Assembly (NCBI GenBank): GCA_944385415.1
Contig: CALWXC010000004.1
Coordinates: forward strand, 62,001-126,000
Reading direction: 5' to 3'
DNA: 64,000 bases
Source: an uncultured Oscillospiraceae bacterium
Lineage (GTDB): Bacteria; Bacillota; Clostridia; Oscillospirales; Oscillospiraceae
Every line of letters starts with the position of its first letter. Positions within the stretch are counted from its first letter, which is position 1. The notes under the pieces are model-generated. The model was given only the letters and a program-made list of their open reading frames with translations, was not told the DNA's origin and searched no databases. This document shows, one piece after another, positions 8,216-15,618 of the stretch. The position numbers were made by a program, and so were the translations under genes.

Positions 8216-8693
8216 GGCCGTCCTCCCCTTCCAGTTTCTGTTTCAACTGCTCCCGGGCCCGCCGCAGCAGCGTATAAACGGTATTTTCCCGCTTGCGGAG
8301 AATGGCTCCAATCTCCGCCGCCGTGTACCCCTCGTAATAGTGAAGATACACCACCTCCCGGTATTTGGACGGCAGAGACAGCACCGCTTCCAGCACCTCC
8401 CGGTGCTCCCGGTCCTGGACAGCAGCCTGATCCAGCGCCGCCTCCAGCGGCACGGTACGCCGCCGGAAAGCGCTCTTCAGCAGATCCTTGCAGGCGTTGA
8501 TGGTGACCCGCAGAATCCACGCCCGCTCCTGTTCTCCTGAGGACAGGTCGGTTCCATGGAGGAAGTATTGCAGGAAGACCGTCTGGAAAATATCCTCCGT
8601 GTCCGCCTCATTTTTCAAGTAAACCATGCAGACCCGGCGGACGGTGGAACCATACCGCTCCACCGCCGCCTGCACGGCCTGTTCCCGTTCCAT
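8208..8693 (-). CDS. ECF-type RNA polymerase sigma factor
   Basis: Extracytoplasmic-function sigma factor of 161 residues. Region 2 is seen at 15-80 (VCMVYLKNEADTEDIFQTVF, then WILRVTINACKDLL) and region 4 at 100-155 (LPSKYREVVYLHYYEGYT, AEIGAILRKRENTVYTLL). No extra domains. It is coupled by overlap to the RsgI-like anti-sigma gene and follows the repeat-protein gene by 27 nt, so the three are likely co-transcribed from the ECF-like promoter at 9112-9141. The regulon cannot be read from the sequence. Confidence 0.9.
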   Translation of the reverse strand: MEREQAVQAAVERYGSTVRRVCMVYLKNEADTEDIFQTVFLQYFLHGTDLSSGEQERAWILRVTINACKDLLKSAFRRRTVPLEAALDQAAVQDREHREVLEAVLSLPSKYREVVYLHYYEGYTAAEIGAILRKRENTVYTLLRRAREQLKQKLEGEDGHE

Positions 8694-8720
8694 GGAACCG
8701 CCTCTTTTCCCCGTTTTGCC

Positions 8721-9074
8721 TTATGCCCGGCAGCCTCCCCGGCCACAGCCGGTACCGTAGTTGTCACAGACGCCGTCGCCATCGGCATCCACATAATAGC
8801 GGCCCGTCCCCGTACCGCAGTAGTCGCAGACGCCATCGCCGTCGGCATCTACATAGTTTCGGCCACAGCCGGTGCCGTAATTGTCGCAGACACCGTCACC
8901 GTCGGCATCCACGTAGTTCCGGCCATAACCGGTACCGTAGTTGTCACAGACGCCATTATTGTCGGCATCCACATAGCTGCGGCCCCGGCCGCAGCCGCCG
9001 CCCCGGGCCATGGCGGTGGTGGCCAGTCCGGCCACCATCAGGACTGCCAAAAACAGGGTAATCAATCGTTTCAT
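8721..9074 (-). CDS. Secreted protein of four 20-residue Ca-binding-like repeats
   Basis: Small exported protein (117 aa). Residues 1-23 form a signal peptide (MKRLITLFLAVLMVAGLATT, cleavage near AMA-RG). After a Gly-rich linker come four exact 20-residue units of the form YVDADGDGVCDNYGTGCGRN (34-113). Each has a DxDxDGxxCD loop, resembling the Excalibur and EF-hand-like calcium loops, with paired Cys. A metal-binding role is inference. The gene lies between two sigma/anti-sigma pairs and has its own ECF-like promoter, so envelope-stress induction is likely. I do not know a function for this family. Confidence 0.8.
   Translation of the reverse strand: MKRLITLFLAVLMVAGLATTAMARGGGCGRGRSYVDADNNGVCDNYGTGYGRNYVDADGDGVCDNYGTGCGRNYVDADGDGVCDYCGTGTGRYYVDADGDGVCDNYGTGCGRGGCRA
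8736..8975 (-). repeat. Four tandem 60-bp coding repeats
   Basis: The DNA coding residues 34-113 of the secreted repeat protein is four consecutive 60-bp units, similar at the base level as well as the protein level. Copy number changes by slippage or recombination would add or remove whole 20-residue loops in frame. Confidence 0.8.
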
Positions 9075-9111
9075 AAAAAATTCCTCCGTTGTATTTTTGT
9101 GGTTTCACCTT

Positions 9112-9141
9112 AAATACGACGGAGGGACGCAAAACCGTTCA
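9112..9141 (-). promoter_or_regulatory. ECF-sigma-like promoter upstream of the repeat protein
   Basis: Minus strand: -35-like TGAACG (9136-9141), 17-bp spacer, -10-like CGTATTT (9112-9118). ECF promoters of Firmicutes typically read TGAAAC and CGTA/CGTC at this spacing. The -35 lies inside an inverted repeat, CAAAACCG/CGGTTTTG (9130-9150). Confidence 0.5.
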
Positions 9142-9160
9142 CCGGTTTTGAAAAAATTTT

Positions 9161-10030
9161 TTACGGCTGATACAGAATGTGCTCATAGAGGTCCGGGTTC
9201 TCCAGGGTGAACTCCGGGCTGCCGGTGGAACCAGGACCCACCTCGTATTTGTCAAAGGGTATGACAATTTTCCCGTCCCCGTTGAAGTAAAAATCCTGTT
9301 CCGGATCGATGGCGTCAAAGTACCACGTTCCCAGCTCGTTGATACCCTCCAGCCAATAGGCCTCGCCGGGATTGTCCGCCATGCGCTGGGCCATCTGCGT
9401 TTTCAGCTCGTCGCTGATGACGGTGACATAGTCATAATCCGCCGGGAACAGGTCCGACAGCGTCTTCTGTTCTCCCGTGGCGGCGTCAATGTGGTAGTGC
9501 TGTTCCTGATGGTTGCCGGAGGCCATGACGCGGTCGGTGGAAATCCGCAGGGTGAACCACTTCTCCGTGTTGGTCACCACCTCCCAGGTCACATCCAGAT
9601 TGAAATAGCCGTCGGCCTGGGCCTCGCTTTCAAATTCCGCAATGAGCTGGTCCGTATACGTCTCCACCTGGTCGTTGATGGCTTCCGCGCCGGTGCTGCC
9701 GGTCTCGTCGAGAATCTGCGGCACGTCGATGGACACATGGTTCTTGCCCTCCTCCACCGCATAGGTCCGGAAGGTCACGGCCCGGAACAGTTTGCCCACC
9801 ACCGGCAGCGCGCCCAGCGTTTCCGCCATGGCAGCGCTGGTATTGGGCAGGGCCACGGTGACGGCCACCGCCGCCGCCAGACCCGCGCCCAGCAGATGAC
9901 GCCAGGTGCCGCGGCGGGACGGTCGGGACGGCAGGTTGTCCAGCGTCTCCCGGACCCGATTGGAAAAACTCTCCGGTACGCCGTCGCCTTCGGCTGCCGC
10001 ACGCCGTCTCAGTTCTTCATCAAATCCCAT
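9161..10030 (-). CDS. rsiV: Anti-sigma factor of the RsiV family
   Basis: Predicted membrane anti-sigma factor for the SigV-like protein encoded upstream. In B. subtilis and relatives RsiV binds lysozyme with its outer domain and is then cleaved, releasing SigV. The 289-residue product has a cytoplasmic N-terminus, one membrane helix (LLGAGLAAAVAVTVALPN, near 45-62) and a large outer part with the DUF4163/DUF3298 signatures: HYHIDAATGEQKTLSDLF, WYFDAIDPEQDFYFNGDG, and KIVIPFDKYEVGPGSTGSPE. ATG 10030 is 6 nt from GGAGGG; an ATG at 10036 overlapping the sigma stop is the alternative. Coupled to the sigma gene. Confidence 0.88.
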   Translation of the reverse strand: MGFDEELRRRAAAEGDGVPESFSNRVRETLDNLPSRPSRRGTWRHLLGAGLAAAVAVTVALPNTSAAMAETLGALPVVGKLFRAVTFRTYAVEEGKNHVSIDVPQILDETGSTGAEAINDQVETYTDQLIAEFESEAQADGYFNLDVTWEVVTNTEKWFTLRISTDRVMASGNHQEQHYHIDAATGEQKTLSDLFPADYDYVTVISDELKTQMAQRMADNPGEAYWLEGINELGTWYFDAIDPEQDFYFNGDGKIVIPFDKYEVGPGSTGSPEFTLENPDLYEHILYQP

Positions 10031-10032
10031 AT

Positions 10033-10500
10033 TCATCCCTCCAACAGTTCCCGCAATCGCTTGCGCGCCCGGGACAGTCTCGTTTTCACATTGGCTTCCG
10101 ATATGCGCAGGATGGACCCGATTTCCCGGGCCGAAAATCCCTCGTAATAATACAACACCACCACGGACCGCAGCTGCTCGCTGAGGTCGCAGACAGCCTG
10201 CCACAGGTCCTGATGCTCCTCGCTGAGGGCCGGGGCCTCCGGCTCCGGCAAGGCGTCGGACTCCAAAAACCGCTGCCGCTGGCGCAGAATGGCGTAGCAT
10301 TCATTGGTGAGAATGCGCAGAATCCACGGCTTGAACCGGTCCCGCCGCCGCAGGGTATGGAGCTTTTCATAGGCGATGCAGATGGTTTCCTGGGCGGCGT
10401 CGGCAGCGTCGTCGCCGTTGCTCAGTATGCTCATGGCCAGTCGGTACATGGCCGGTTCACAGGCCTGCACCTGGGCTGTGAACCACTTGATCTCCTCCAA
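10033..10500 (-). CDS. ECF sigma factor, SigV-like
   Basis: ECF sigma factor paired with RsiV. Region 2: YRLAMSILSNGDDAADAAQE, then FKPWILRILTNECYAILR. Region 4: LSEQLRSVVVLYYYEGFS, AREIGSILRISEANVKTRL. The start is uncertain: no ATG gives a normal-length region 2 without a long overlap, so TTG 10500 (GAGG 9-10 nt upstream) is chosen, giving 155 aa. The coding region then overlaps the SGNH hydrolase gene by 44 nt, indicating tight coupling with the O-acylation genes. An ATG at 10587 would add 29 residues of low complexity. Confidence 0.85.
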   Translation of the reverse strand: MEEIKWFTAQVQACEPAMYRLAMSILSNGDDAADAAQETICIAYEKLHTLRRRDRFKPWILRILTNECYAILRQRQRFLESDALPEPEAPALSEEHQDLWQAVCDLSEQLRSVVVLYYYEGFSAREIGSILRISEANVKTRLSRARKRLRELLEG

Positions 10501-11449
10501 CAGTTGTTTCCTCGTTTCTGATGATTCCGTGCTCCCGGAGCCAGTCGGCCCAGAGCGTATACCCGGCGGCATAGGGATGGACCCCATCGCCGGTCATGTC
10601 GTCCTGCAAGTAGCCCTCCGCGTCACAGAATACCGGATTGACATCCAGATAGAAGCTGTGCTCCCCGTCTGCCATGGCTTCGATTTCCGCATCCAGACGG
10701 CACAGATTTTCCATGGTCAGCCAGGAAGTACCCGCCGACGCCGTCCGGGTCACATGCAGGTTGGCGCACAGCAGCAGGTCCGCCTGGGGCTGCAATTTCC
10801 GGATGGCGGACACGGTGGACTGATACTGGCTCAACAGGCTGTCCATGGGATAGCCCAGCTCATTGATACCCAGCATCAGATATATCTTACCATAAGTCCG
10901 GCCGGAAAGTAAGGTCTCCAACGTCTGCCGCTCAAAATTTGTATCCGACAAAGCCTTGTCCCACAGGTTGAACACCGTCAAACCCACATCGGCAAAGTAA
11001 TCCGCCTGCCCCAACCGGCCGTACTGGCTCAGTCCCACGGTGCGGGAATCCCCAATGAACAGGGCGTCGTCAAAGTAGCTGTCCTCCACGGCGTCGAAGG
11101 TGACCGCCGGCTGCTCCTGTTCTGATGACTGTTCTTCCATCTGGTCCATACCGGCATCTGTACCGGTATCCGCCTCCGGCGTCGGGTTGATGGAGGGAAT
11201 GCGGCTGCCCGACAGCGTCTCCTGGGGCTTGGACAGGGTTTCCGTGTTCTCCACCGGCGCCGTCGTCTCCGGTACGCGCAGCAGCGTCGGGTCCGCCAGG
11301 ACCATCAGCGGCACGGCCACCGCCGGGCCGGATTGGAGCTGCTGCACCTCCTTGCCGACGGTGCAGCGGATGGCCACGCCGATGGCGGCCATCAGCACCG
11401 AGGAAACCAGCAGCACCGCCAGCAAAGTCAAAGGGTGTCTTGTACGCAC
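10457..11449 (-). CDS. Membrane-anchored SGNH/GDSL hydrolase (acyltransferase partner)
   Basis: Extracytoplasmic serine esterase/acyltransferase domain tethered by one N-terminal helix (LTLLAVLLVSSVLMAAIGVA, residues 7-26), followed by a Pro/Thr/Glu linker to about residue 120. Catalytic blocks: nucleophile in LFIGDSRTVGL, block III GINELG, and the Asp/His pair in GDGVHPY. Such proteins pair with MBOAT channels (PatA/PatB, AlgI/AlgJ, DltB/DltD) to move acyl groups onto cell-wall polymers; the MBOAT gene ends 12 nt upstream. The start is GTG 11449 with AGGAGG 8 nt before it. The polymer acylated is unknown; the SigV/RsiV neighbours suggest peptidoglycan. Confidence 0.87.
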   Translation of the reverse strand: MRTRHPLTLLAVLLVSSVLMAAIGVAIRCTVGKEVQQLQSGPAVAVPLMVLADPTLLRVPETTAPVENTETLSKPQETLSGSRIPSINPTPEADTGTDAGMDQMEEQSSEQEQPAVTFDAVEDSYFDDALFIGDSRTVGLSQYGRLGQADYFADVGLTVFNLWDKALSDTNFERQTLETLLSGRTYGKIYLMLGINELGYPMDSLLSQYQSTVSAIRKLQPQADLLLCANLHVTRTASAGTSWLTMENLCRLDAEIEAMADGEHSFYLDVNPVFCDAEGYLQDDMTGDGVHPYAAGYTLWADWLREHGIIRNEETTVGGDQVVHSPGAGL

Positions 11450-11461
11450 AATGGGTACCTC

Positions 11462-12793
11462 CTAAAAACTGAAATAGAGGAAGGGATCGTTCTGGCCCGC
11501 CGCCATGGCGTAGGCCGCCGCCCAGAAGATAATTACCAGCACAATGGTCCCGAAAGCCGTCCGCTGGAGCCGCCGCCACAGGCGCTCGGGATAGGGCGTC
11601 GCCAACAGAATACCCGCCGCCAGATAGCCGCCGTACTGCTGCAAATGCCGCTGGAAGTCGGGAGCGCTCCAGGAATACTCCGTAAACAGCCGCCCGGCGA
11701 AGGTCCACAGCTGGTGCAAGTCGGGAATGGCAAAGAGCATCCAGGTCAGTAGACAGGCCGGAATCATATAGAACCGGCACAGGATGCCGTGGCGCTGGAA
11801 AAACGCGCCGGTCCAGCGTTTTTCCAGTACAATCAGGCCGAACAGCGCCAGGCCCCAGAGGAGATAGTTGAGGGTGGAACCGTGCTACAAACCCGTGCAG
11901 ATCCAGACAATCAACAGATTACAGATGTGCTGTCTGCTGCTGCACCGGCTGCCACCCAAGGGAATATAGATATAATCCCGAAACCAGGCGCCCAGGGTGA
12001 TATGCCACCGTCTCCAGAATTCGGTCATGGTCCGGGACGCATAGGGGTGGTCGAAGTTCTCCGGCAAATGGTAGCCCAGCATATGGCCCACGCCCACGGC
12101 CATTTTGGAATAGCCGTAGAAGTCGAAGTACAGTTGTAGAGAGAATGCCACCAGACCCAGCCAGGCCAGCGGCGCCGAAACGCTCTCATAGCCGATATTG
12201 CCCAGCTGCCGCCACAGGCCGCCCAGCTGATCCGCCAGCAGCAATTTCAGGCCCAGGCCCCAGATAAACTCCCGCAATCCCAGGTTGAAATTGCTCACCC
12301 GGCAGCAGGGCCGCCGGACTGATGTCAGAGGGGTAATGGGACCCGACAGCAGTTTGGGAAACAGCAGCACGCCGTTGGCAAACCGCAGGGGGTTCCAGTC
12401 AGCGGGGCCTTTTCTTCTGGCCACGTCGGCCAGATACGCCGCCATGGTGAAGGTATAAAAGCTGATGCCTGACGGCAGCGGCAGGGGCGATTCCGCAAAC
12501 AGTCCCATATATTTAAAAAAGAGCAGCGTCCCGAACAGCACCGTCCAGGAGAGGACCAGGATAGTCCTGGCCCAAGCCCGGTGATAGACCATGATCACAC
12601 CGGCTCCGTAGGTCCAGGCCATCAATACCAGCAGCAGCCCCAGCATCCATGGGTTGCTCCGCACACCCCACCAGTAGAAAAACAAACTGCTCAGGAGCAT
12701 GGTCACACCCCGGACCTTGGGCGGCGTGATATAATAGGCGGCCAGCATGGCCGGTAAAAACAGAAATACAAATTCCAAACTGCTGAATGCCAT
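11462..12793 (-). pseudogene. MBOAT O-acyltransferase interrupted by an in-frame amber codon
   Basis: The reading frame from ATG 12793 to the stop at 11462 encodes a full-length 443-residue MBOAT (AlgI/DltB/PatA type) with many membrane helices (VFLFLPAMLAAYY, LLSSLFFYWWG, ISFYTFTMAAYLADVARR, LYFDFYGYSKMAVG, FWRRWHITLGAWFRDYIYIP). It is broken by a single TAG at 11885-11887. The frame continues directly as HGSTLNYLLWGLALFGL. The family motif here is GLWHG, so the amber replaces the Trp next to the presumed catalytic His (TGG to TAG). The truncated product (302 aa) would lack that His. No frameshift is present. It could be a recent inactivation, a sequence error, or a suppressed stop. Confidence 0.88.
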
Positions 12794-12828
12794 GGGTTTT
12801 TTCCATCCAATCTTCGTTGTCTCTGTTC

Positions 12829-12859
12829 AATAGATGGGCAGAGACGTCAAAAGGTGACA
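12829..12859 (-). promoter_or_regulatory. Candidate ECF-type promoter of the MBOAT operon
   Basis: Minus strand: TGTCAC (12854-12859), 17-bp spacer, CATCTATT (12829-12836). Spacer position and a TTTTGxCGTC stretch inside it resemble the promoter at 9112-9141, suggesting one sigma factor serves both. No good sigma-A promoter is seen here. Confidence 0.35.
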
Positions 12860-12901
12860 AAATTTTTTTCAAATCTCCCGGAGGACATCACCTTAATCCC
12901 A

Positions 12902-12919
12902 AGTTAGTTGAATCAAACT
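12902..12919. promoter_or_regulatory. Degenerate palindromic operator upstream of feoA
   Basis: AGTTAGTTGAATCAAACT, an imperfect member of the 18-bp family AGTTAGT-N4-ACTAACT also found at 12972, 13277, 39531 and 39580. It lies just above the feoA -35. Confidence 0.4.
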
Positions 12920-12935
12920 TTTTTTCGCCGCCCTA

Positions 12936-12964
12936 TTGACACCGTGCACCGAGTGTGATACCAT
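12936..12964 (+). promoter_or_regulatory. feoA promoter
   Basis: -35 TTGACA (12936-12941), 17-bp spacer, -10 TACCAT (12959-12964), bracketed by two copies of the 18-bp operator. Confidence 0.7.
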
Positions 12965-12971
12965 ATTTTAC

Positions 12972-12989
12972 AGTTAATGAAGACTAACC
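12972..12989. promoter_or_regulatory. Palindromic operator at the feoA start site
   Basis: AGTTAATGAAGACTAACC, starting 8 bp after the -10 element, where a bound repressor would block transcription. Same layout as the copy at 39580 in the flavodoxin operon. Confidence 0.6.
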
Positions 12990-13010
12990 TAAGGAAAGGC
13001 GGTGTTTCCC

Positions 13011-13226
13011 ATGAATCTGACCTGTGCCGCAGAAGGACAGGAGTATATTGTCCGGCAGATTGCCACCGACGATCCCGAGCTGGACGCCTTTCTCTTCTCC
13101 CTGGGCTGCTACAGCGGCGAGCCCATCACCGTCATCTCCCATCGGAAAGGCGGCTGCGTCATCTCCATCAAGGACGGCCGGTACACCATCGACCGGGATT
13201 TGGCGTCGGCCATTGAAGTACAATAA
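13011..13226 (+). CDS. feoA: Ferrous iron transport protein A
   Basis: Small cytoplasmic SH3-like partner of the FeoB ferrous iron channel. The 71-residue product has the FeoA pattern (EYIVRQIATDDPELDAFLFS, then GEPITVISHRKGG and TIDRDLASAIEV). ATG 13011 is preferred; a GTG at 13002 (VFP-MNLT) is possible and only adds three residues. Promoter with two operator-like palindromes upstream suggests iron control. feoB follows 114 nt downstream behind a hairpin, rather than directly coupled. Confidence 0.92.
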   Translation: MNLTCAAEGQEYIVRQIATDDPELDAFLFSLGCYSGEPITVISHRKGGCVISIKDGRYTIDRDLASAIEVQ

Positions 13227-13236
13227 CCGTTTTTTC

Positions 13237-13270
13237 TTTGGTGCCGTCTGCGGGCGGCACCAAAAAACGC
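13237..13270 (+). terminator. Terminator or attenuator between feoA and feoB
   Basis: TTTGGTGCCG and CGGCACCAAA pair around an 8-nt loop, with T-runs on both sides. It would stop part of the feoA transcripts. Confidence 0.55.
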
Positions 13271-13276
13271 CCCACA

Positions 13277-13294
13277 AGTTAGTGATGGTTAACC
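13277..13294. promoter_or_regulatory. Palindromic operator upstream of feoB
   Basis: AGTTAGTGATGGTTAACC, third member of the operator family. It overlaps a second, perfect 16-bp palindrome TGATGGTTAACCATCA (13283-13298). A weak -10 (TATAAC, 13313-13318) follows. Confidence 0.45.
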
Positions 13295-13340
13295 ATCAGC
13301 CGTTACCCATATTATAACCAGCAGAAAAGAGGAATTGTCT

Positions 13341-15341
13341 ATGAGAATTGCATTGGCAGGCAATCCCAACAGCGGCAAGACCACCATGTACAACGCCCTG
13401 ACGGGGCGCAATGAAAAGGTGGGCAACTGGGCCGGTGTCACCGTGGACAAAAAAGAGAGCCCCATCAAATCCCAATACCGCAGAAGCGGCCAGGAATTGA
13501 TTGCCGTGGACCTGCCCGGCGCGTATTCCATGTCCCCCTTCACCTCGGAGGAGAGCATCACCAGCAGCTACGTCAAGAATGAACATCCCGACGCCATCAT
13601 CAACATTGTGGATGCCACCAATCTGAGCCGCAGCCTGTTCTTCACCACCCAGCTGCTGGAGCTGGGCATCCCCCTGGTGGTGGCCCTCAACAAGAGCGAC
13701 ATCAACAGCAAAAAGGAAACGAAAATCGATGTGGAAACCCTGTCGCAGCGGCTGGGCTGCCCCGTCGTGGAAACCGTCTCCACCACCGCCGACGGCCTTT
13801 TGGATTTGGTGACCGTGGCCGCTTCCCTGGCCGGTAAAAAGCAGAAAGCTCCCTATTCCCAGGGCAATGTGGATTTGACTGACAAACACGCCGTGGAGCA
13901 GGCGGACCGTCAGCGCTTTGCCTTTGTCAACGGCATTGTCAAGGACGTGGAGACCCGCAAGGTCCTGACCCGCCAGAAAAACTCCCAGGACAAGATCGAC
14001 AACATCCTCACCAACCGCTGGCTGGGCATTCCCATTTTCGCCGTGGTCATGTTCCTGGTGTTCCAGATTTCCCAGGCCTGGGTGGGCCCCTGGATCGCGG
14101 GCATCCTGGGCGGCTGGATTGAATCCTTCCAGGGCTGGGTGGGTTCTCTGGTGGAAAACAGCTCTCCCCTGCTGCAATCCCTGCTGGTGGACGGCATCAT
14201 TGGCGGTGTCGGCGCTGTCATCGGCTTCCTGCCCCTGGTCATGGTCATGTACTTCCTCATTGCTCTGCTGGAGGACTGCGGCTACATGGCCCGCGTCAGC
14301 GTCGTTCTGGACCCCATCTTCAAAAAGGTGGGTCTCTCCGGCAAGTCCGTCATCCCCTTTGTCATCGGCACCGGCTGCGCCATCCCCGGCGTCATGGCCT
14401 GCCGCACCATCCGCAATGAGCGGGAGCGCAAGGCCACGGCCATGCTGACCCCCTTTATGCCCTGCGGCGCAAAATTGCCCGTCATCGCCCTTTTTGCCGG
14501 TGTCTTTTTTGCCGACGCCTCCTGGGTGGGCACTCTGATGTATTTTATGGGCATCGTCTTAATCTTCCTGGGCGCTCTGCTGGTCAACCGCATCAGCGGT
14601 TACCGCAGCCGCAAGTCCTTCTTTATTATGGAGCTGCCCGAATACAAGGCCCCCAGTCTCAAGCGGGCCGCTCTGGCAATGCTGTCCCGCGGCTGGGCCT
14701 ACATCGTCAAGGCCGGTACCATCATTCTCCTGTGCAACACCGCCGTCCAACTGATGCAGTCGTTCAACTGGAGTTTCCAGCTGGTGGAGGAGGGCATGGA
14801 GCACACCTCCATTCTGGCCTCCATCGCCACCCCGGTGTCCGTCCTGCTGATTCCCCTGGGCTTCGGCGCGTGGCAGCTGGCCGCCGCCGCCGTCACCGGC
14901 TTTATCGCCAAGGAAAACGTGGTGGGCACCCTGGCCGTCTGCTACGGCGTGACCAACTTCATTGACACCGATGAGCTGGCCCTCACCGGCGGCGCCTCTG
15001 AAGTGGCCGCCATCTTCGCCCTGACCAAGGCCGCCGCCCTGGCCTATCTGATGTTCAACCTGTTCACACCCCCCTGCTTTGCCGCCATGGGCGCCATGCG
15101 CTCCGAGATCAAGGACCGTAAGTGGCTGTGGGCCGGTATCGGTCTCCAGTTTGCCACCGGCTATACTGTAGCGTTCCTGGTGTACCAGATCGGTACCCTG
15201 GTCACCACTGGTTCCCTGGGCACCGGCTTTGTCCCCGGTCTCCTTGTGGTGGCCGCCATCGCCGCTTTCCTGGCCTACCGGATTCGCGTAGCCGACAAGT
15301 CCCTCCAGGCCACCTACAGTCTCAGCGGCGCAAGAGCCTGA
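13341..15341 (+). CDS. feoB: Ferrous iron transport protein B
   Basis: Fe(II) uptake channel of the inner membrane with an N-terminal G domain. Residues 7-14 GNPNSGKT (G1), 57-60 DLPG (G3), and 117-120 NKSD (G4) are intact. The membrane part begins near 225 and has two Gate regions, including the Cys-containing GTGCAIPGVMACRTI and MPCGAKLPVIAL. Length is 666 residues, slightly shorter than many FeoB. ATG 13341 with AGAGGAA upstream is chosen over an in-frame TTG two codons earlier. Followed 27 nt later by the FeoB-associated Cys-rich gene. Confidence 0.97.
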   Translation: MRIALAGNPNSGKTTMYNALTGRNEKVGNWAGVTVDKKESPIKSQYRRSGQELIAVDLPGAYSMSPFTSEESITSSYVKNEHPDAIINIVDATNLSRSLFFTTQLLELGIPLVVALNKSDINSKKETKIDVETLSQRLGCPVVETVSTTADGLLDLVTVAASLAGKKQKAPYSQGNVDLTDKHAVEQADRQRFAFVNGIVKDVETRKVLTRQKNSQDKIDNILTNRWLGIPIFAVVMFLVFQISQAWVGPWIAGILGGWIESFQGWVGSLVENSSPLLQSLLVDGIIGGVGAVIGFLPLVMVMYFLIALLEDCGYMARVSVVLDPIFKKVGLSGKSVIPFVIGTGCAIPGVMACRTIRNERERKATAMLTPFMPCGAKLPVIALFAGVFFADASWVGTLMYFMGIVLIFLGALLVNRISGYRSRKSFFIMELPEYKAPSLKRAALAMLSRGWAYIVKAGTIILLCNTAVQLMQSFNWSFQLVEEGMEHTSILASIATPVSVLLIPLGFGAWQLAAAAVTGFIAKENVVGTLAVCYGVTNFIDTDELALTGGASEVAAIFALTKAAALAYLMFNLFTPPCFAAMGAMRSEIKDRKWLWAGIGLQFATGYTVAFLVYQIGTLVTTGSLGTGFVPGLLVVAAIAAFLAYRIRVADKSLQATYSLSGARA

Positions 15342-15368
15342 GATTTTGCAGAAAGGCAGTAGACTTTT

Positions 15369-15548
15369 ATGACCGATATGATTATAATTGCCATACTGGC
15401 GGCCGTTTTGATTGCGGCGGCACGCTATGTGTACCGGGCCAAAAAGAACCACGCCCCGTGCATCGGCTGCTCCGCCTGCCACGGCCACGCCAAAGAATCG
15501 GGAGCCGGTTCCGGCTGCTGCTGCGGCTGCGGACACTCCCATCAATAA
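15369..15548 (+). CDS. FeoB-associated Cys-rich membrane protein
   Basis: A 59-residue protein: one N-terminal membrane helix (MIIIAILAAVLIAAARYVY), then a basic stretch and a Cys/Gly/His-rich tail (CIGCSACHGH, CCCGCGHSH) with seven Cys and several His. Such single-helix Cys-rich proteins commonly follow feoB in Clostridia and are thought to help iron handling; the mechanism is unknown. Position directly after feoB supports the assignment. Confidence 0.85.
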   Translation: MTDMIIIAILAAVLIAAARYVYRAKKNHAPCIGCSACHGHAKESGAGSGCCCGCGHSHQ

Positions 15549-15618
15549 GTGCCCCTGTCTCCGGGCCGCCATGCCGCGGCCCGGAGCTTTGCGCGCTATA
15601 CAGAAAGGAGCCAACTCT

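Noticed and set aside
9090..9110. TGAAAC-like ECF -35 sequence close to the repeat-protein ribosome site
   Set aside because: A matching -10 would fall in the ribosome binding site and start codon; the upstream pair at 9112-9141 has proper spacing.
9130..9150. CAAAACCG/CGGTTTTG inverted repeat after rsiV as a terminator
   Set aside because: On the minus strand it is followed by GCGTCCC, not a T-tract, and it overlaps the ECF-like -35.
10031..10300. N-terminal extension of the RsiV frame upstream of 10036
   Set aside because: It runs through the sigma-factor gene in another frame, is Ala/Gly/Arg-rich, and the normal start with a ribosome site is at 10030.
11885..11887. Programmed readthrough or pyrrolysine insertion at the MBOAT amber codon
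   Set aside because: The replaced residue is Trp by one base change, there is no insertion signal visible, and no pyl gene is in the window; a mutation is simpler.
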